The notes: a model not told the origin generated them from the sequence alone. Positions 1-8,716 are shown, numbered from the stretch's first letter. The stretch is 64,000 nt of DNA from Ornithinibacillus gellani (GCF_003730295.1 NZ_QTSZ01000047.1:124001-188000), one strand, 5' to 3'. Program-made: numbers and translations.

Positions 1-1
1 C

Positions 2-517
2 TACTTAATCCGTACGTTTGCACGTGATAAGGATGCGGTTCAAGCTGCTGTTATGGCCTGTGAAATGGCTTATTATTGGAAAAAGCAAGGAAAGACCTTA
101 TTAGATGCGCTTGAGGTTATTTATGAGAAGCATGGTTATTATTTGGAAGGCATGACTTCTTTAACATTAGATGGAATCGCAGGAACGAAACAAATTGCTA
201 CCATTATGGAAACATTCCGTGACCAGCCGTTGACAGAAATTGCTGGTTTCAAAGTACATGTAGCGGAAGATTACTTGCTAAGTGAACGGAATCTTTTACA
301 ATCAAAGGAGAAGCAAGTGATTGATTTACCAAAAGAAAATGTACTTAAATTTAATTTGGCAGATCATGGCTGGGTTTGCTTGCGCCCTTCCGGAACAGAG
401 CCGAAAATAAAATGCTATTATGGTGTTTGTGGGACAGATGCTACGGATAGTAAACAGCGCCTGGCTGCACTTAAGGAAGAAATGGATGGCCGCATTCAAG
501 CGATCATTGGTGACTGA
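2..517 (+). CDS. pgcA: Alpha-phosphoglucomutase, C-terminal part (5' end outside window)
   Basis: The reading frame is open from base 2, so only the last 171 residues are present. It interconverts glucose 1-phosphate and glucose 6-phosphate, supplying UDP-glucose for wall teichoic acid and glycolipid anchors in Bacillus. The visible part holds the end of domain III and the C-terminal phosphate-binding domain, with the family signature RPSGTEPKIK near the end. The full B. subtilis enzyme is about 580 residues. An internal ATG at 53 lies within the conserved domain and is not a start. The frame ends in tandem TGA-TAA stops. Other members of the phosphohexomutase superfamily, such as phosphomannomutase, cannot be fully excluded from the fragment alone. 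Confidence 0.88.
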   Translation, partial: YLIRTFARDKDAVQAAVMACEMAYYWKKQGKTLLDALEVIYEKHGYYLEGMTSLTLDGIAGTKQIATIMETFRDQPLTEIAGFKVHVAEDYLLSERNLLQSKEKQVIDLPKENVLKFNLADHGWVCLRPSGTEPKIKCYYGVCGTDATDSKQRLAALKEEMDGRIQAIIGD

Positions 518-575
518 TAAGGTGTATAGTTTTGTAGAAAAATAGGGAATGCTAAGCATGGCGGTGGAATAACCA

Positions 576-604
576 TTGACAATGTTCTGTTTTTCCTGTT
601 TAAT
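576..604 (+). promoter_or_regulatory. Sigma-A promoter of the terC riboswitch transcript
   Basis: TTGACA at 576-581 and TTTAAT at 599-604 are separated by 17 bp, a near-consensus vegetative promoter. It lies just upstream of the riboswitch aptamer, so the transcript would start around 611. Confidence 0.7.
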
Positions 605-620
605 AAAATTAATATATTCC

Positions 621-714
621 TAAAGGGGAGTAGCTGGACATTTCAAGTCGTCATTACGGGATTATTTGTCCCCGGCTTGATTTGGCAACGTGTGTTGTTA
701 GCGAGACCTTTACC
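621..714 (+). promoter_or_regulatory. yybP-ykoY Mn2+ riboswitch aptamer
   Basis: Several blocks match the yybP-ykoY class: AAAGGGGAGTAGC at the 5' side, a central CCCGGC block, TTGGCAACG, and the closing GCGAGACCTTTACC at the 3' side, which can pair with the 5' block to form P1. The class senses Mn2+ and commonly controls TerC-family and MntP-type exporters; here the next gene encodes a TerC protein. The 3' strand is shared with the terminator at 704-742, the usual on-switch design in which Mn2+ binding stabilises P1 and prevents termination. A covariance-model search would confirm it. Confidence 0.88.
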
Positions 715-742
715 GCTTATGGGTAAAGGTCTCTTCTTTTTT
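704..742 (+). terminator. Riboswitch-controlled intrinsic terminator
   Basis: AGACCTTTACC pairs with GGTAAAGGTCT across a short loop and is followed by a T-rich tract at 732-742. The 5' arm is the same sequence that closes the aptamer, so aptamer P1 and terminator are mutually exclusive. Confidence 0.85.
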
Positions 743-801
743 ATAGAAGAAGTGGTTTTGCCCATTGGCAGGACCACTTTTTTAATAGAGGAGAAGAGAT
801 C

Positions 802-1563
802 ATGGAATTACAACTACTAATGGAATATGGCTGGGTACTGCTTATTTTAGTCGGGCTAGAAGGTCTTTTGGCAGCAGATAATGCGCTTGTATTGGCGATC
901 ATGGTGAAGCATTTACCAGAAAATCAACGAAAAAAAGCGTTGTTTTATGGTCTGGTTGGTGCGTTTATATTACGTTTTGGATCTTTGTTTATTATTTCTT
1001 TTCTTGTCGACGTATGGCAGGTACAGGCAATCGGAGCAGCTTATTTATTGTTTATTGCCATCAAGCATTTATATGACCATTATTCCAAAAAGGAGAAGGA
1101 AAAGAAGCCGAAAGGGAATGGCAGCGGCTTTTGGATGACGGTTGTAAAAGTGGAAATTGCGGACCTCGCTTTTGCGGTGGATTCGATTCTTGCCGCTGTT
1201 GCGCTTGCTGTAGCATTGCCAGCTACAGGTCTTGGGCATATTGGCAGCCTGGATACTGGCCAGTTTATCGTAATTTTTGCAGGTGGGATGATTGGTATTA
1301 TCATCATGCGTTTTGCGGCAAATGTATTTGTTGAATTGCTGCAAAAACGTCCAAGCCTAGAGGTAGCGGCTTTTATTATCGTTGGTTGGGTAGGTGTCAA
1401 ATTAGCGGTAATCACGTTGGCGCATGAAGATATTGCTTTAATTCCTGAAGCATTTCCGCATTCTACCTGGTGGAAAGCAACCTTCTATATCGTACTTGTC
1501 GGAATTGCTGTGGTAGCATGGTTTATCTCGGGTCGCAAAAAGCAGGAAGTAAGTCATTCCTAA
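802..1563 (+). CDS. TerC-family membrane protein, probable Mn2+ exporter (YkoY/MeeY type)
   Basis: A 253-residue integral membrane protein with about seven hydrophobic segments. It carries the paired acidic TerC signatures, EGLLAADNALVLAI near the N terminus and ADLAFAVDSILAAVA in the middle, whose Asp residues are expected to line the metal path. Bacillus TerC proteins YceF and YkoY have been linked to Mn2+ export and metalation of secreted enzymes. The start ATG at 802 follows GAGGAG with normal spacing. The upstream yybP-ykoY riboswitch and terminator argue for induction by excess Mn2+. The gene stands alone; the next gene has its own 230-bp leader. Confidence 0.88.
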   Translation: MELQLLMEYGWVLLILVGLEGLLAADNALVLAIMVKHLPENQRKKALFYGLVGAFILRFGSLFIISFLVDVWQVQAIGAAYLLFIAIKHLYDHYSKKEKEKKPKGNGSGFWMTVVKVEIADLAFAVDSILAAVALAVALPATGLGHIGSLDTGQFIVIFAGGMIGIIIMRFAANVFVELLQKRPSLEVAAFIIVGWVGVKLAVITLAHEDIALIPEAFPHSTWWKATFYIVLVGIAVVAWFISGRKKQEVSHS

Positions 1564-1679
1564 GACAAGCAACTTTAAAACGCGTAGAAGGATAAAGGAA
1601 TGTTATGTCGAATAAATAAATAGAATGGCTTATATGTTCACGAATAAAGGTTCAACCATATTGAAAGGAGTGATGTTTG

Positions 1680-1748
1680 ATGATTGTTACAAACCAAATC
1701 ATATACAACCAAAACATAACCAGCAAAATGGAGGAACGGTTCGTTTAA
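1680..1748 (+). CDS. Possible 22-residue leader peptide upstream of the RsgA-like gene
   Basis: ATG at 1680 is preceded by AAAGGAGTG at 1664-1672 with good spacing and opens a 22-codon frame ending in TAA at 1746-1748. The peptide has no recognised similarity. It ends 48 bp before the TTG start of the RsgA paralogue. It could be a regulatory leader ORF or a chance frame; the strong ribosome site is the only real support. Confidence 0.35.
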   Translation: MIVTNQIIYNQNITSKMEERFV

Positions 1749-1796
1749 CGTATATTGGATACGGGCTTTTCCTCCCATTACCAAGGAGGAAATGTA

Positions 1797-2846
1797 TTGC
1801 CTAATTTAGAACGTATTGGCTGGGATGTATCCAGTCAGATAGATGATGCATCCATAGCAAGAGTTATTTCAGTACAAAAAAATAGTTATCGTATTACAGA
1901 TGGAAAGTTGGCGTTCACGGCTCATTTAAGTGGACGGTTTTTGAATCAAGCTGAAGCTACACAGGATTATCCCGCTGTTGGAGACTGGGTGGAAGTGGTC
2001 AAGCTGGAGGATGAGGGAAAAGCAGTCATTCAGCGCGTGCTACCACGTAAAAGTCAGTTTATTCGCCAAGCAGCAGGTGGTCGAACAGAAGCACAGGTGC
2101 TAGCAGCTAACATGGATTCGGTTCTCATTGTGAATTCATGTAATCATGATTTGAATGTCCGTCGATTGGAGCGTTATTTAATAGCTGCTTATGAAAGTGG
2201 AGCGCAACCGATGATTGTTTTGACGAAGATCGATGCTTGCCCACAGGAGGAAAGGAATTCTATTATCCAGCAGGTTGAAGCGGTAGCAATGGGTGTGCCG
2301 GTCATTGCGATTAGCAGTGTAACTGGCGAAGGCTTACAGGAGCTGCTTACCTTCCTGCCCGCTAAGAAAACAGCTGTATTGTTAGGGTCATCCGGTGTTG
2401 GAAAGTCCACCTTGGTTAATACCCTGTTAGATAAGGAAATCCAAGCAACGAAAACGATTCGCGAGGACGACAGCAAAGGACGCCACACAACGACACATCG
2501 GGAAATGTTTTTTCTGCCAAATGATGCGATGTTAATTGATACACCGGGGATTCGCGAATTACAGCTTTGGGAAAATACTTCAGCAATAGAAACGACCTTT
2601 GAGGATGTTGAAGCATATGGAAATGCTTGTAAATTTAAGGATTGCAAGCATGAATCAGAGCCCGGCTGCCGGATTCGCCAAGCATTGGAATCTGGGGAAC
2701 TTTCTGAAGCGCGTTATCAGAGCTATCAGAAGCTGCAAAAAGAGCTGGCATATGAAAAAAGAAAGCAAGATCAAAAAGCACGATTAGAAGAAAAGAATCG
2801 CTGGAAGCAAATATCAAAATTCCAGAAAAAACTTCGTAAGCATTAA
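1797..2846 (+). CDS. Ribosome small-subunit-dependent GTPase, RsgA/YloQ family (long paralogue)
   Basis: A circularly permuted GTPase that assists late 30S subunit maturation. The order is an N-terminal OB-fold, then the G4 motif TKID, then the P-loop GSSGVGKSTL, then the G3 motif DTPGI, and a C-terminal zinc finger seen as CKFKDCKHESEPGC. These are the family's diagnostic features. I chose TTG at 1797 (349 residues) because AAGGAGG sits 7 bp upstream; a longer frame starting at 1755 lacks a ribosome site. B. subtilis YloQ is about 298 residues, and in Bacillaceae the canonical copy sits beside prkC/prpC, so this is probably a second paralogue. The lysine-rich C-terminal tail may contact rRNA. 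Confidence 0.85.
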   Translation: MPNLERIGWDVSSQIDDASIARVISVQKNSYRITDGKLAFTAHLSGRFLNQAEATQDYPAVGDWVEVVKLEDEGKAVIQRVLPRKSQFIRQAAGGRTEAQVLAANMDSVLIVNSCNHDLNVRRLERYLIAAYESGAQPMIVLTKIDACPQEERNSIIQQVEAVAMGVPVIAISSVTGEGLQELLTFLPAKKTAVLLGSSGVGKSTLVNTLLDKEIQATKTIREDDSKGRHTTTHREMFFLPNDAMLIDTPGIRELQLWENTSAIETTFEDVEAYGNACKFKDCKHESEPGCRIRQALESGELSEARYQSYQKLQKELAYEKRKQDQKARLEEKNRWKQISKFQKKLRKH

Positions 2847-2920
2847 GACCTTTTTCATACGCCATGGCTTTTCATACGATAGAAACTTCACGAAAAAAGC
2901 TTTGATTTTTTGGAGGTTGT

Positions 2921-2968
2921 AAAGGTGGACTGCAGTGACCATTATGGGTAGCTGTAGTCCACCTTTTT
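2921..2968 (+). terminator. Intrinsic terminator after the RsgA-like gene
   Basis: AGGTGGACTGCAG pairs with CTGTAGTCCACCT (one G-T pair) and is followed by TTTTTAATT. It separates the GTPase gene from the DUF488 gene. Confidence 0.8.
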
Positions 2969-2981
2969 AATTGTTTCTCAC

Positions 2982-3007
2982 GTTTGTCCGAAATCGGTAA
3001 TGGGAAC
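2982..3007 (+). promoter_or_regulatory. Candidate sigma-B promoter of the DUF488 gene
   Basis: GTTTGT at 2982-2987 and GGGAAC at 3002-3007 are 14 bp apart, resembling the sigma-B consensus GTTTAA-N12-15-GGGWAW. The start codon lies about 40 bp downstream. The match is partial, so this is a suggestion only. Confidence 0.35.
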
Positions 3008-3047
3008 GGTATACATATAGATGAAAAAATAAGGGAGGAGAAAAAAT

Positions 3048-3410
3048 ATGCCAGTAGCTATCAAACGAATTTATGATGATAATAATGGTAAAGATGATGG
3101 TGTTCGTGTTTTAGTTGATCGCGTTTGGCCCCGTGGAATTTCAAAGGATGATGCCAATTTGGATCATTGGATGAAGGAAGTTGCCCCTTCCAGTGAGCTT
3201 CGAAAATGGTTTGGACATGACCCGGATAAATATGAGGAATTTAAAGATAAATATAAGCAAGAACTAGAAGAAGGAAAGGCACAGGAGGAGCTGGAAAAAT
3301 TAAAACAACTGACAAAAAAACATCATAAACATATTACACTCTTATACGGTGCAAAAGACGAAAAACATAATCAAGCACAAGTGTTAAAGGAAATACTCGA
3401 TCATCAGTAA
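3048..3410 (+). CDS. DUF488 family protein (YeaO-like)
   Basis: A 120-residue soluble protein matching the DUF488 family: an N-terminal VAIKRIYD strand, the conserved block VLVDRVWPRGISK, then LDHWMKEVAPSSELRKWFGHDP and a C-terminal LLYGAKDEKHNQAQVL segment. The family has no established biochemical function; it is often found with oxidative-stress genes. ATG at 3048 follows GGGAGGAG. The neighbour is an OsmC-type peroxiredoxin, and a sigma-B-like sequence lies upstream, which together suggest a stress role (inference). Confidence 0.8.
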   Translation: MPVAIKRIYDDNNGKDDGVRVLVDRVWPRGISKDDANLDHWMKEVAPSSELRKWFGHDPDKYEEFKDKYKQELEEGKAQEELEKLKQLTKKHHKHITLLYGAKDEKHNQAQVLKEILDHQ

Positions 3411-3501
3411 CGATTATTCGCGCAACGTATCAGCAAATGGTAATTCACCACTTCCTGTGTATTTCGCGGTAAAATAGATAGGGAAGGGGGAGTGTAAAGG
3501 A

Positions 3502-3939
3502 ATGGCAACACATCATTTTCAATTAAAAGCAGCGTGGCCAGGTGGACGAAATAGCGTTGGCTCGATTGAAGCAGGTAATTTGCGCACAAAGGTGTCCATA
3601 CCACCAGAAATGGACGGGCCCGGTGAAGGAACCAATCCAGATGAAATGCTGCTGGGAGCGGCAGCAACCTGTTATATCATTACCCTTGCAGCCATGATCG
3701 AACGAGCAGATCTTCCATTACTGGAAATGGATTTGGAGTCTGAAGGTGTCGTGGATGTGACAAAGGGTGTGATTACATATCAAAAAATAATTCATCGCCC
3801 TCGCATCCTATTACAGGAAACAGCTTCAGCAGCAGCGCATCAAAAGCTGGAGAAATTAATTGAAAAAGCAGAGCAAAGCTGTATGATTTCCCGTGCATTA
3901 AAGGGAAATGTAGCCGTTACTGCTGAAAGGCGTGCATAA
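3502..3939 (+). CDS. OsmC/Ohr-family peroxiredoxin-like protein
   Basis: A 145-residue protein of the OsmC/Ohr superfamily, which reduces organic hydroperoxides with a reactive cysteine pair. The two signature cysteines are present, one in AAATCYIITLAAM and one in EQSCMISRAL. The N terminus (HFQLKAAWPGGRNSVGSIE) and the motif NPDEMLLGAAATC fit the Bacillus YhfA/SACOL1771-like branch rather than classical Ohr. ATG at 3502 follows GGGGGAGTG and AAAGG. A terminator follows, so it is probably monocistronic. Confidence 0.85.
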   Translation: MATHHFQLKAAWPGGRNSVGSIEAGNLRTKVSIPPEMDGPGEGTNPDEMLLGAAATCYIITLAAMIERADLPLLEMDLESEGVVDVTKGVITYQKIIHRPRILLQETASAAAHQKLEKLIEKAEQSCMISRALKGNVAVTAERRA

Positions 3940-3950
3940 TTTATCATTCT

Positions 3951-3992
3951 TAGCGGTGGCCAATCTCAATGATTGGATTACCGCTATTTTTT
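3951..3992 (+). terminator. Intrinsic terminator after the OsmC-like gene
   Basis: TAGCGGT and CCAATC pair with GATTGG and ACCGCTA around a short loop, followed by seven T residues. Confidence 0.8.
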
Positions 3993-4040
3993 TATGTTTA
4001 TCGTTAAATAACGAAAAGACAACCACATCAAACTTTCCTC

Positions 4041-4069
4041 TTGACACTTTTCCAAATGCCGTGTATTTT
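4041..4069 (+). promoter_or_regulatory. Sigma-A promoter of tcyP
   Basis: TTGACA at 4041-4046 and TATTTT at 4064-4069 are 17 bp apart. The AT-rich 60 bp that follow could hold a CymR or other sulfur-control site, but I could not align one convincingly. Confidence 0.6.
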
Positions 4070-4167
4070 AATTAAGCATAGTAATTTTATCGGATTAATT
4101 AGTATTTTAAGTAACTAATAGATACTATGTGCATAAGCTAAAGAAACTTTACAGGGGGAAAGAGGAA

Positions 4168-5559
4168 ATGGATGTCTTTTTTATCATCTTGAATATTGCT
4201 GCATTGCTTATATTGATGGGGTTACTCTTTGTCATGCAACGGAAGCATGTATCATTTACAAAGCGGGTCTTCACTGGTTTAGGTGCAGGAAGTGCACTTG
4301 GCGCATTGTTGCAGGCAATTTATGGGGTTGGAACAGATACACTGACCCAGACGACAAGCTGGTACAGTATTGCAGGTAATGGTTATGTTAGATTACTGAT
4401 GATGATTGTTATTCCATTGGTAATGGTCTCTATTATTCAATCCATCATTAATCTGGAAAAAACAGCTGCATTGGGGAAAATGGCGGCCTGGATCATTGGT
4501 GTATTAATTGCTACGACAATGATTGCTGCCTTTGTCGGTATTGGTTCTGCGTTATTATTTGATTTAAACGCAGATCAAATAGAAGCAGGGCAGGCTGAAA
4601 CTGATCGCGGATTGATGCTGGAGGAAAGACTAGGGGATGTTCAAAACCAAACTACACCGGAACGAATCCTGGAATTCATCCCATCTAATCCATTCTTGGA
4701 TATGACAGGTGCACGTTCTACCTCTGTTATCGCAGTCGTTATTTTTTCAATCATTGTTGGCGTTGCTGTACTCGGTGTCCGACGGAAAAATCCGGAACAA
4801 GCGGAAATGTTTACGAAGATGGTTAATTCCATTTATGCTGTAGTGATGCGGATTGTAACGCTTGTTCTACGTTTAACACCGTATGGTATTTTGGCCTTGA
4901 TGGCAAATACAGTCGCCAATACAAATATCACTGGTATTTTGGAACTGGGTAAATTTGTGCTTGCTTCGTATGTAGCCATTATCGCGATGTTTATCATCCA
5001 TTTGGTGCTTGTTGGCATTTTTGGTATAAATCCAATTACTTATATTAGAAAGGTAATCCCAGTGCTTGGCTTTGCTTTTACTTCACGATCCAGTGCAGGA
5101 ACGATTCCGTTGAATATCCAAGCACAGCATAAGTCATTGGGTGTAAGTGAAGGGATTGCTAATATGTCCGCGTCCTTTGGGGCAACGATGGGGCAAAACG
5201 GTTGTGCAGGTATCTATCCTGCTATGCTGGCAGTTATGATTGCGCCGACGATAGGAATTGATCCACTATCACCAGGATTTATTTTTCAACTCGTACTCAT
5301 TGTTGGTATAAGTTCATTTGGTGTGGCAGGAGTCGGCGGTGGAGCAACCTTTGCAGCATTGATTGTCCTATCATCGATGAATATGCCAGTTGCTTTAGCT
5401 GGTTTGCTCATCTCAGTTGAAGCACTGATTGATATGGGGCGAACAGCATTAAATGTAAATGGATCGATGGTGACTGGTACGATTACCTCCAAGATGCTGC
5501 ATGAATTTGATGAAGATGTATTTCATGAAAAGCAATCCTTAGAAGGACACGCCATATAA
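4168..5559 (+). CDS. tcyP: L-cystine:cation symporter TcyP
   Basis: A 463-residue dicarboxylate/amino acid:cation symporter (DAACS family), the same length as B. subtilis TcyP, a cystine importer. It has about eight membrane segments plus the re-entrant hairpins of the glutamate-transporter fold, including the serine-rich SRSSAGTIPLNIQ and the NVNGSMVTGT region that coordinates substrate. I start it at ATG 4168, where the protein begins MDVFFIILNIAALLI like its homologues; a GTG at 4129 in frame would add 13 charged residues without a better ribosome site. It is a single gene with its own promoter and a terminator shared with convergent ligD. Confidence 0.88.
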   Translation: MDVFFIILNIAALLILMGLLFVMQRKHVSFTKRVFTGLGAGSALGALLQAIYGVGTDTLTQTTSWYSIAGNGYVRLLMMIVIPLVMVSIIQSIINLEKTAALGKMAAWIIGVLIATTMIAAFVGIGSALLFDLNADQIEAGQAETDRGLMLEERLGDVQNQTTPERILEFIPSNPFLDMTGARSTSVIAVVIFSIIVGVAVLGVRRKNPEQAEMFTKMVNSIYAVVMRIVTLVLRLTPYGILALMANTVANTNITGILELGKFVLASYVAIIAMFIIHLVLVGIFGINPITYIRKVIPVLGFAFTSRSSAGTIPLNIQAQHKSLGVSEGIANMSASFGATMGQNGCAGIYPAMLAVMIAPTIGIDPLSPGFIFQLVLIVGISSFGVAGVGGGATFAALIVLSSMNMPVALAGLLISVEALIDMGRTALNVNGSMVTGTITSKMLHEFDEDVFHEKQSLEGHAI

Positions 5560-5570
5560 TCTAAAATGGA

Positions 5571-5608
5571 AAAAACGATGGAGCAGCCAACGCTTCATCG
5601 TTTTTTTA
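5571..5608. terminator. Bidirectional terminator between tcyP and ligD
   Basis: AAAACGATGGAGC pairs with GCTTCATCGTTTT. T runs flank the hairpin on the plus strand and A runs serve the minus strand, so it can stop both convergent genes. Confidence 0.85.
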
Positions 5609-5609
5609 G

Positions 5610-7409
5610 TTAGTTCTTCTGTCGAATGAGTGCTTCCATCGGCTCAAGATCCTGGATTTGTCTTGCCGCCGCATAGTTTTGAAAAGGACACCCATGGTAA
5701 TGAATACGTTCTATCATATTGGCTATAGTAAATTGTGTTGGCTGTAACCCAGCCTTCACTTCCTGCCAATATAAGGGGGCGGCAACGGTTGCTTCTGCTG
5801 TTTTTCTAGGGGAATATGGTGCAATAATTGTTTTATCCTTTCCATGTTGTACATAATCTATATACAGTCGCCCCTGTCGTTTAGACTTTATTCGTTCTGT
5901 AGTGAATATATCTGGTCGTTGCTGCTCCACTGTTAGTGCAACAGCCTGTGTAAATATGGCCGTATCCTCGTATGTTAACCTGTTTTCCGGAATTGGTATA
6001 TAAATTTGTATCCCTTTATTGCCCGAAGTTTTCACAAACGAGTGTAGTTTTAAATGATCGAGTAGTTCCTTAATGAGCAGTGCCGCCTCAATAGCCAAGT
6101 CGAATTGATCCCTTGAAGGTGGGTCCAGATCGAACACAATTTCGACAGGATCATTGGAATCGATATTCTGAAAAGGAAGGTGATATTCCATCGCGCCTTG
6201 GTTAGCAAACCATAGCAATGTAGCAAGTGAAGGGCAACTGATACGTTCCGAAGTTTGTTGTTCCAATCGAATGAAATCAGGTGCATGCTCTGGCAAATGC
6301 TTTTGAAAAAAATGTTCCTCGCCCACACCATCGGGAAGGCGAATCATCGTTAAGGTTCGGTTACGAAAAAAGGGGAGCATATAGGGCGCAATTTCCCTTA
6401 AATAACAAATCATATCACCTTTTGTCATTGCTGGTTCCGGCCAATACATTTTATCCAAATTAGAAAAAGTCACTTCACTTGGTAGCATTGCCATATCCAA
6501 CTGCAGCTGTTTGGCTGTACAATGATCAACGGATTCATTTGGAGTAAGCTGTACAAAATTTGGCTCACGCAGCTTACCTTGCAATAAATCCAAGGCATGG
6601 ATGCTGGCAGAAATAGCAGGTGGTAAATGATAGCTGCTGCCTTGCCGTTCTCCTTTTTCACGAAATAATTCCTGTATTGCGGCTGCCTCTTGTTGATCCA
6701 ACCCATGCTTGCAAGAGCCAATCGTGTGGGGAATATTGTCTGCAAGTACATCTATTTGAAAATAATCATTGCTGGTATCAAAGGCAGTTAATATGCCTTT
6801 TAGTGGGCGCCAGTTTTTTTGTTTGTACCAATCGCCATGCCCTTTACCAGGAGTGTACCGGCTCTGTTTCCGCTTGGCAACAATTCCCTCCGCTTTATGA
6901 TCAAAGACAATTTTCCATACAGCGGTTAAATCTTGATGTGTAGTAATAAACTGAAAACGTTCTGTTGTTATATTTTTAAGCTTTTTCTGAAGTATGCTCT
7001 TGCGCTCCACCAATGGTAACTCGTTTGTCGTCTGTCCGTTCGTTTCTAGCAAGTCAAATGCAATATATGTCGCTGGGCGTGTGCTTGCAGCTTGGTGAAT
7101 TTTCCCCTCGTTTTGCAGTCTGCCTCGCGTTTGAATCCAGGAAAAATTAGCCTGATAAGGATGGTTCAAGACCACGAGTTCACCATCTATCGTTATTGGA
7201 AGAAAGGATTCGACTGTACTTTGCTGCTGCTGACAAAAATCAATTATTTCCGGGAACTTGCTTGTTAGCTGTAGGCCCCTTTTACTGTATAATTCGACTT
7301 TATCTTTTTCCCAAATAAGCAAACAACGAAAGCCGTCATATTTTATTTCATATAACCATTCGGGTCCAATTGGTAATTTTTCACTTGGAATAGGTTTCAT
7401 GACCTGCAT
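5610..7409 (-). CDS. ligD: Bacterial NHEJ ATP-dependent DNA ligase/polymerase LigD
   Basis: A 599-residue protein that repairs double-strand breaks with Ku. The N-terminal ligase domain carries the adenylation motif EIKYDGFR with Lys23 as nucleophile and the downstream motif EGIVAKR. The C-terminal half is an archaeo-eukaryotic primase-type polymerase with the catalytic VFDLDPP and the SGNKGIQIYIPI block. The phosphoesterase domain of Pseudomonas LigD is absent, as in B. subtilis YkoU (611 residues). ATG at 7409 has AGGAGGT 7 bp upstream. It is divergent from ku across about 290 bp. In B. subtilis the pair is expressed in the forespore for spore DNA repair; I did not find a clear sigma-G promoter here. 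Confidence 0.93.
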   Translation of the reverse strand: MQVMKPIPSEKLPIGPEWLYEIKYDGFRCLLIWEKDKVELYSKRGLQLTSKFPEIIDFCQQQQSTVESFLPITIDGELVVLNHPYQANFSWIQTRGRLQNEGKIHQAASTRPATYIAFDLLETNGQTTNELPLVERKSILQKKLKNITTERFQFITTHQDLTAVWKIVFDHKAEGIVAKRKQSRYTPGKGHGDWYKQKNWRPLKGILTAFDTSNDYFQIDVLADNIPHTIGSCKHGLDQQEAAAIQELFREKGERQGSSYHLPPAISASIHALDLLQGKLREPNFVQLTPNESVDHCTAKQLQLDMAMLPSEVTFSNLDKMYWPEPAMTKGDMICYLREIAPYMLPFFRNRTLTMIRLPDGVGEEHFFQKHLPEHAPDFIRLEQQTSERISCPSLATLLWFANQGAMEYHLPFQNIDSNDPVEIVFDLDPPSRDQFDLAIEAALLIKELLDHLKLHSFVKTSGNKGIQIYIPIPENRLTYEDTAIFTQAVALTVEQQRPDIFTTERIKSKRQGRLYIDYVQHGKDKTIIAPYSPRKTAEATVAAPLYWQEVKAGLQPTQFTIANMIERIHYHGCPFQNYAAARQIQDLEPMEALIRQKN

Positions 7410-7696
7410 AAGAGATACCTCCTATTTCTTATTATGCGCAGGCCACATGTTGTCATGTATGAAGAAGTGACAGCTATAACGTTCTTAAGACAAGCACAAA
7501 ATACATGAATGAGGGAGGGAAATAAAATAGTGGAATGAGCTAAATGAACCTTGGAATAAAGCAGAGGAAACCATTCGAGAATCGATAAAATAGTAATTTA
7601 CCTAACAGATAAAGTCGGACATTTCCCTCATCGGGATAAAACAATGGTTGTTTGACAAACTAATATTAAAACATGATTTCGGGAGGCATGGAAAAA

Positions 7697-8527
7697 ATGC
7701 ATACCATGTGGAAGGGTACCATTAGTTTTGGGTTAGTAAATATACCAGTGAAAATGCATGCTGCTACAGAAAATAAAGATGTGAAGCTACGGCAGCTGCA
7801 TAAAGAATGTCAAACACCTATCAAGTATGAAAAGGTCTGTCCTGCTTGTGATCGGGAAATAAAGAATGAAGAAATTGTTCGTGCATTTGAATATGCTAAG
7901 GATAAATTTGTTGTGCTGGATGAGGAGGATTTAGCAGCGTTACAAAAAGAACAAACCGATAAAGCAGTGGAAATCATTGATTTTGTGAAGCTGGAACAAA
8001 TAGATCCGATCTATTTTGAAAAGAGTTATTATCTGTCACCTAATGAAGGTGGGGCAAAGGCATATGGTTTGCTGCATCAAGCATTAGAAGAGACAGGGAA
8101 AATTGGTGTAGCAAAAATGATGATTCGATCCAAGGAACAGCTAGCTGTGATTCGGGTCTATCAGCAGGTGATTGTAGTAGAGACGATTCATTATCCAGAT
8201 GAAGTGCGGGATGTCAAAGAGGTTCCTAATATTCCAGAGCAAATAGAAACCGGCAAGAAAGAATTGGATACGGCAAAAATGTTAATCGATCAATTGACGA
8301 CAGAATTCATGCCGGAAAAATACACCGATGATTATCGGACAGCCTTGCTGCAATTGATTGAAGAACATAAAGATAATACGGTAACAAGTGCAGCAAAGCC
8401 CGTTCCAGACAACGTTACCAATTTAATGGATGCGCTCCAGGCATCTCTGGACCGTGCCAAAAAAGACAAGCCCAAACCGTCCAAACCGAAACGGAAAACG
8501 CCGGCAAAGAAGACCGCTGCACGATAA
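7697..8527 (+). CDS. ku: Non-homologous end-joining protein Ku
   Basis: A 276-residue bacterial Ku homodimer subunit, which threads onto broken DNA ends and recruits LigD. It begins MHTMWKGTISFGLVNIPVK, the family N terminus, and contains the Ku core ring with a CxxC pair (VCPACDREI). The lysine/proline-rich C-terminal tail (KPKPSKPKRK) is typical of the part that aids DNA retention and LigD interaction. I choose ATG 7697 because GGGAGG lies 10 bp upstream; ATG 7673 and 7688 precede or crowd that site. B. subtilis YkoV is slightly longer, about 311 residues. Confidence 0.92.
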   Translation: MHTMWKGTISFGLVNIPVKMHAATENKDVKLRQLHKECQTPIKYEKVCPACDREIKNEEIVRAFEYAKDKFVVLDEEDLAALQKEQTDKAVEIIDFVKLEQIDPIYFEKSYYLSPNEGGAKAYGLLHQALEETGKIGVAKMMIRSKEQLAVIRVYQQVIVVETIHYPDEVRDVKEVPNIPEQIETGKKELDTAKMLIDQLTTEFMPEKYTDDYRTALLQLIEEHKDNTVTSAAKPVPDNVTNLMDALQASLDRAKKDKPKPSKPKRKTPAKKTAAR

Positions 8528-8620
8528 TTCCTAAATATGACCAACAATATTACAAAAATGTTTGAAGGTTTCAATTGATTTACAGCAAACTTACATCCTG
8601 ATGAAATCTCGGTTAAAACC

Positions 8621-8646
8621 ATTTAAATGTTCAAAAAACCGGGTAT
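8621..8646 (+). promoter_or_regulatory. Candidate sigma-B promoter of the acyltransferase gene
   Basis: ATTTAA at 8621-8626 and GGGTAT at 8641-8646 are separated by 14 bp, a close match to the sigma-B consensus GTTTAA-N12-15-GGGTAT. This suggests general stress control of the downstream gene. Confidence 0.55.
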
Positions 8647-8716
8647 CCTAATGATAGGATGGTAGTGTCCCACAACAATCAGTGCAGCCTAGACTGCCTG
8701 ATTTTGAAGGAAAAGG

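Noticed and set aside
4070-4130. CymR operator upstream of tcyP
   Set aside because: AT-rich with partial symmetry, but no alignment to the CymR consensus good enough to claim.
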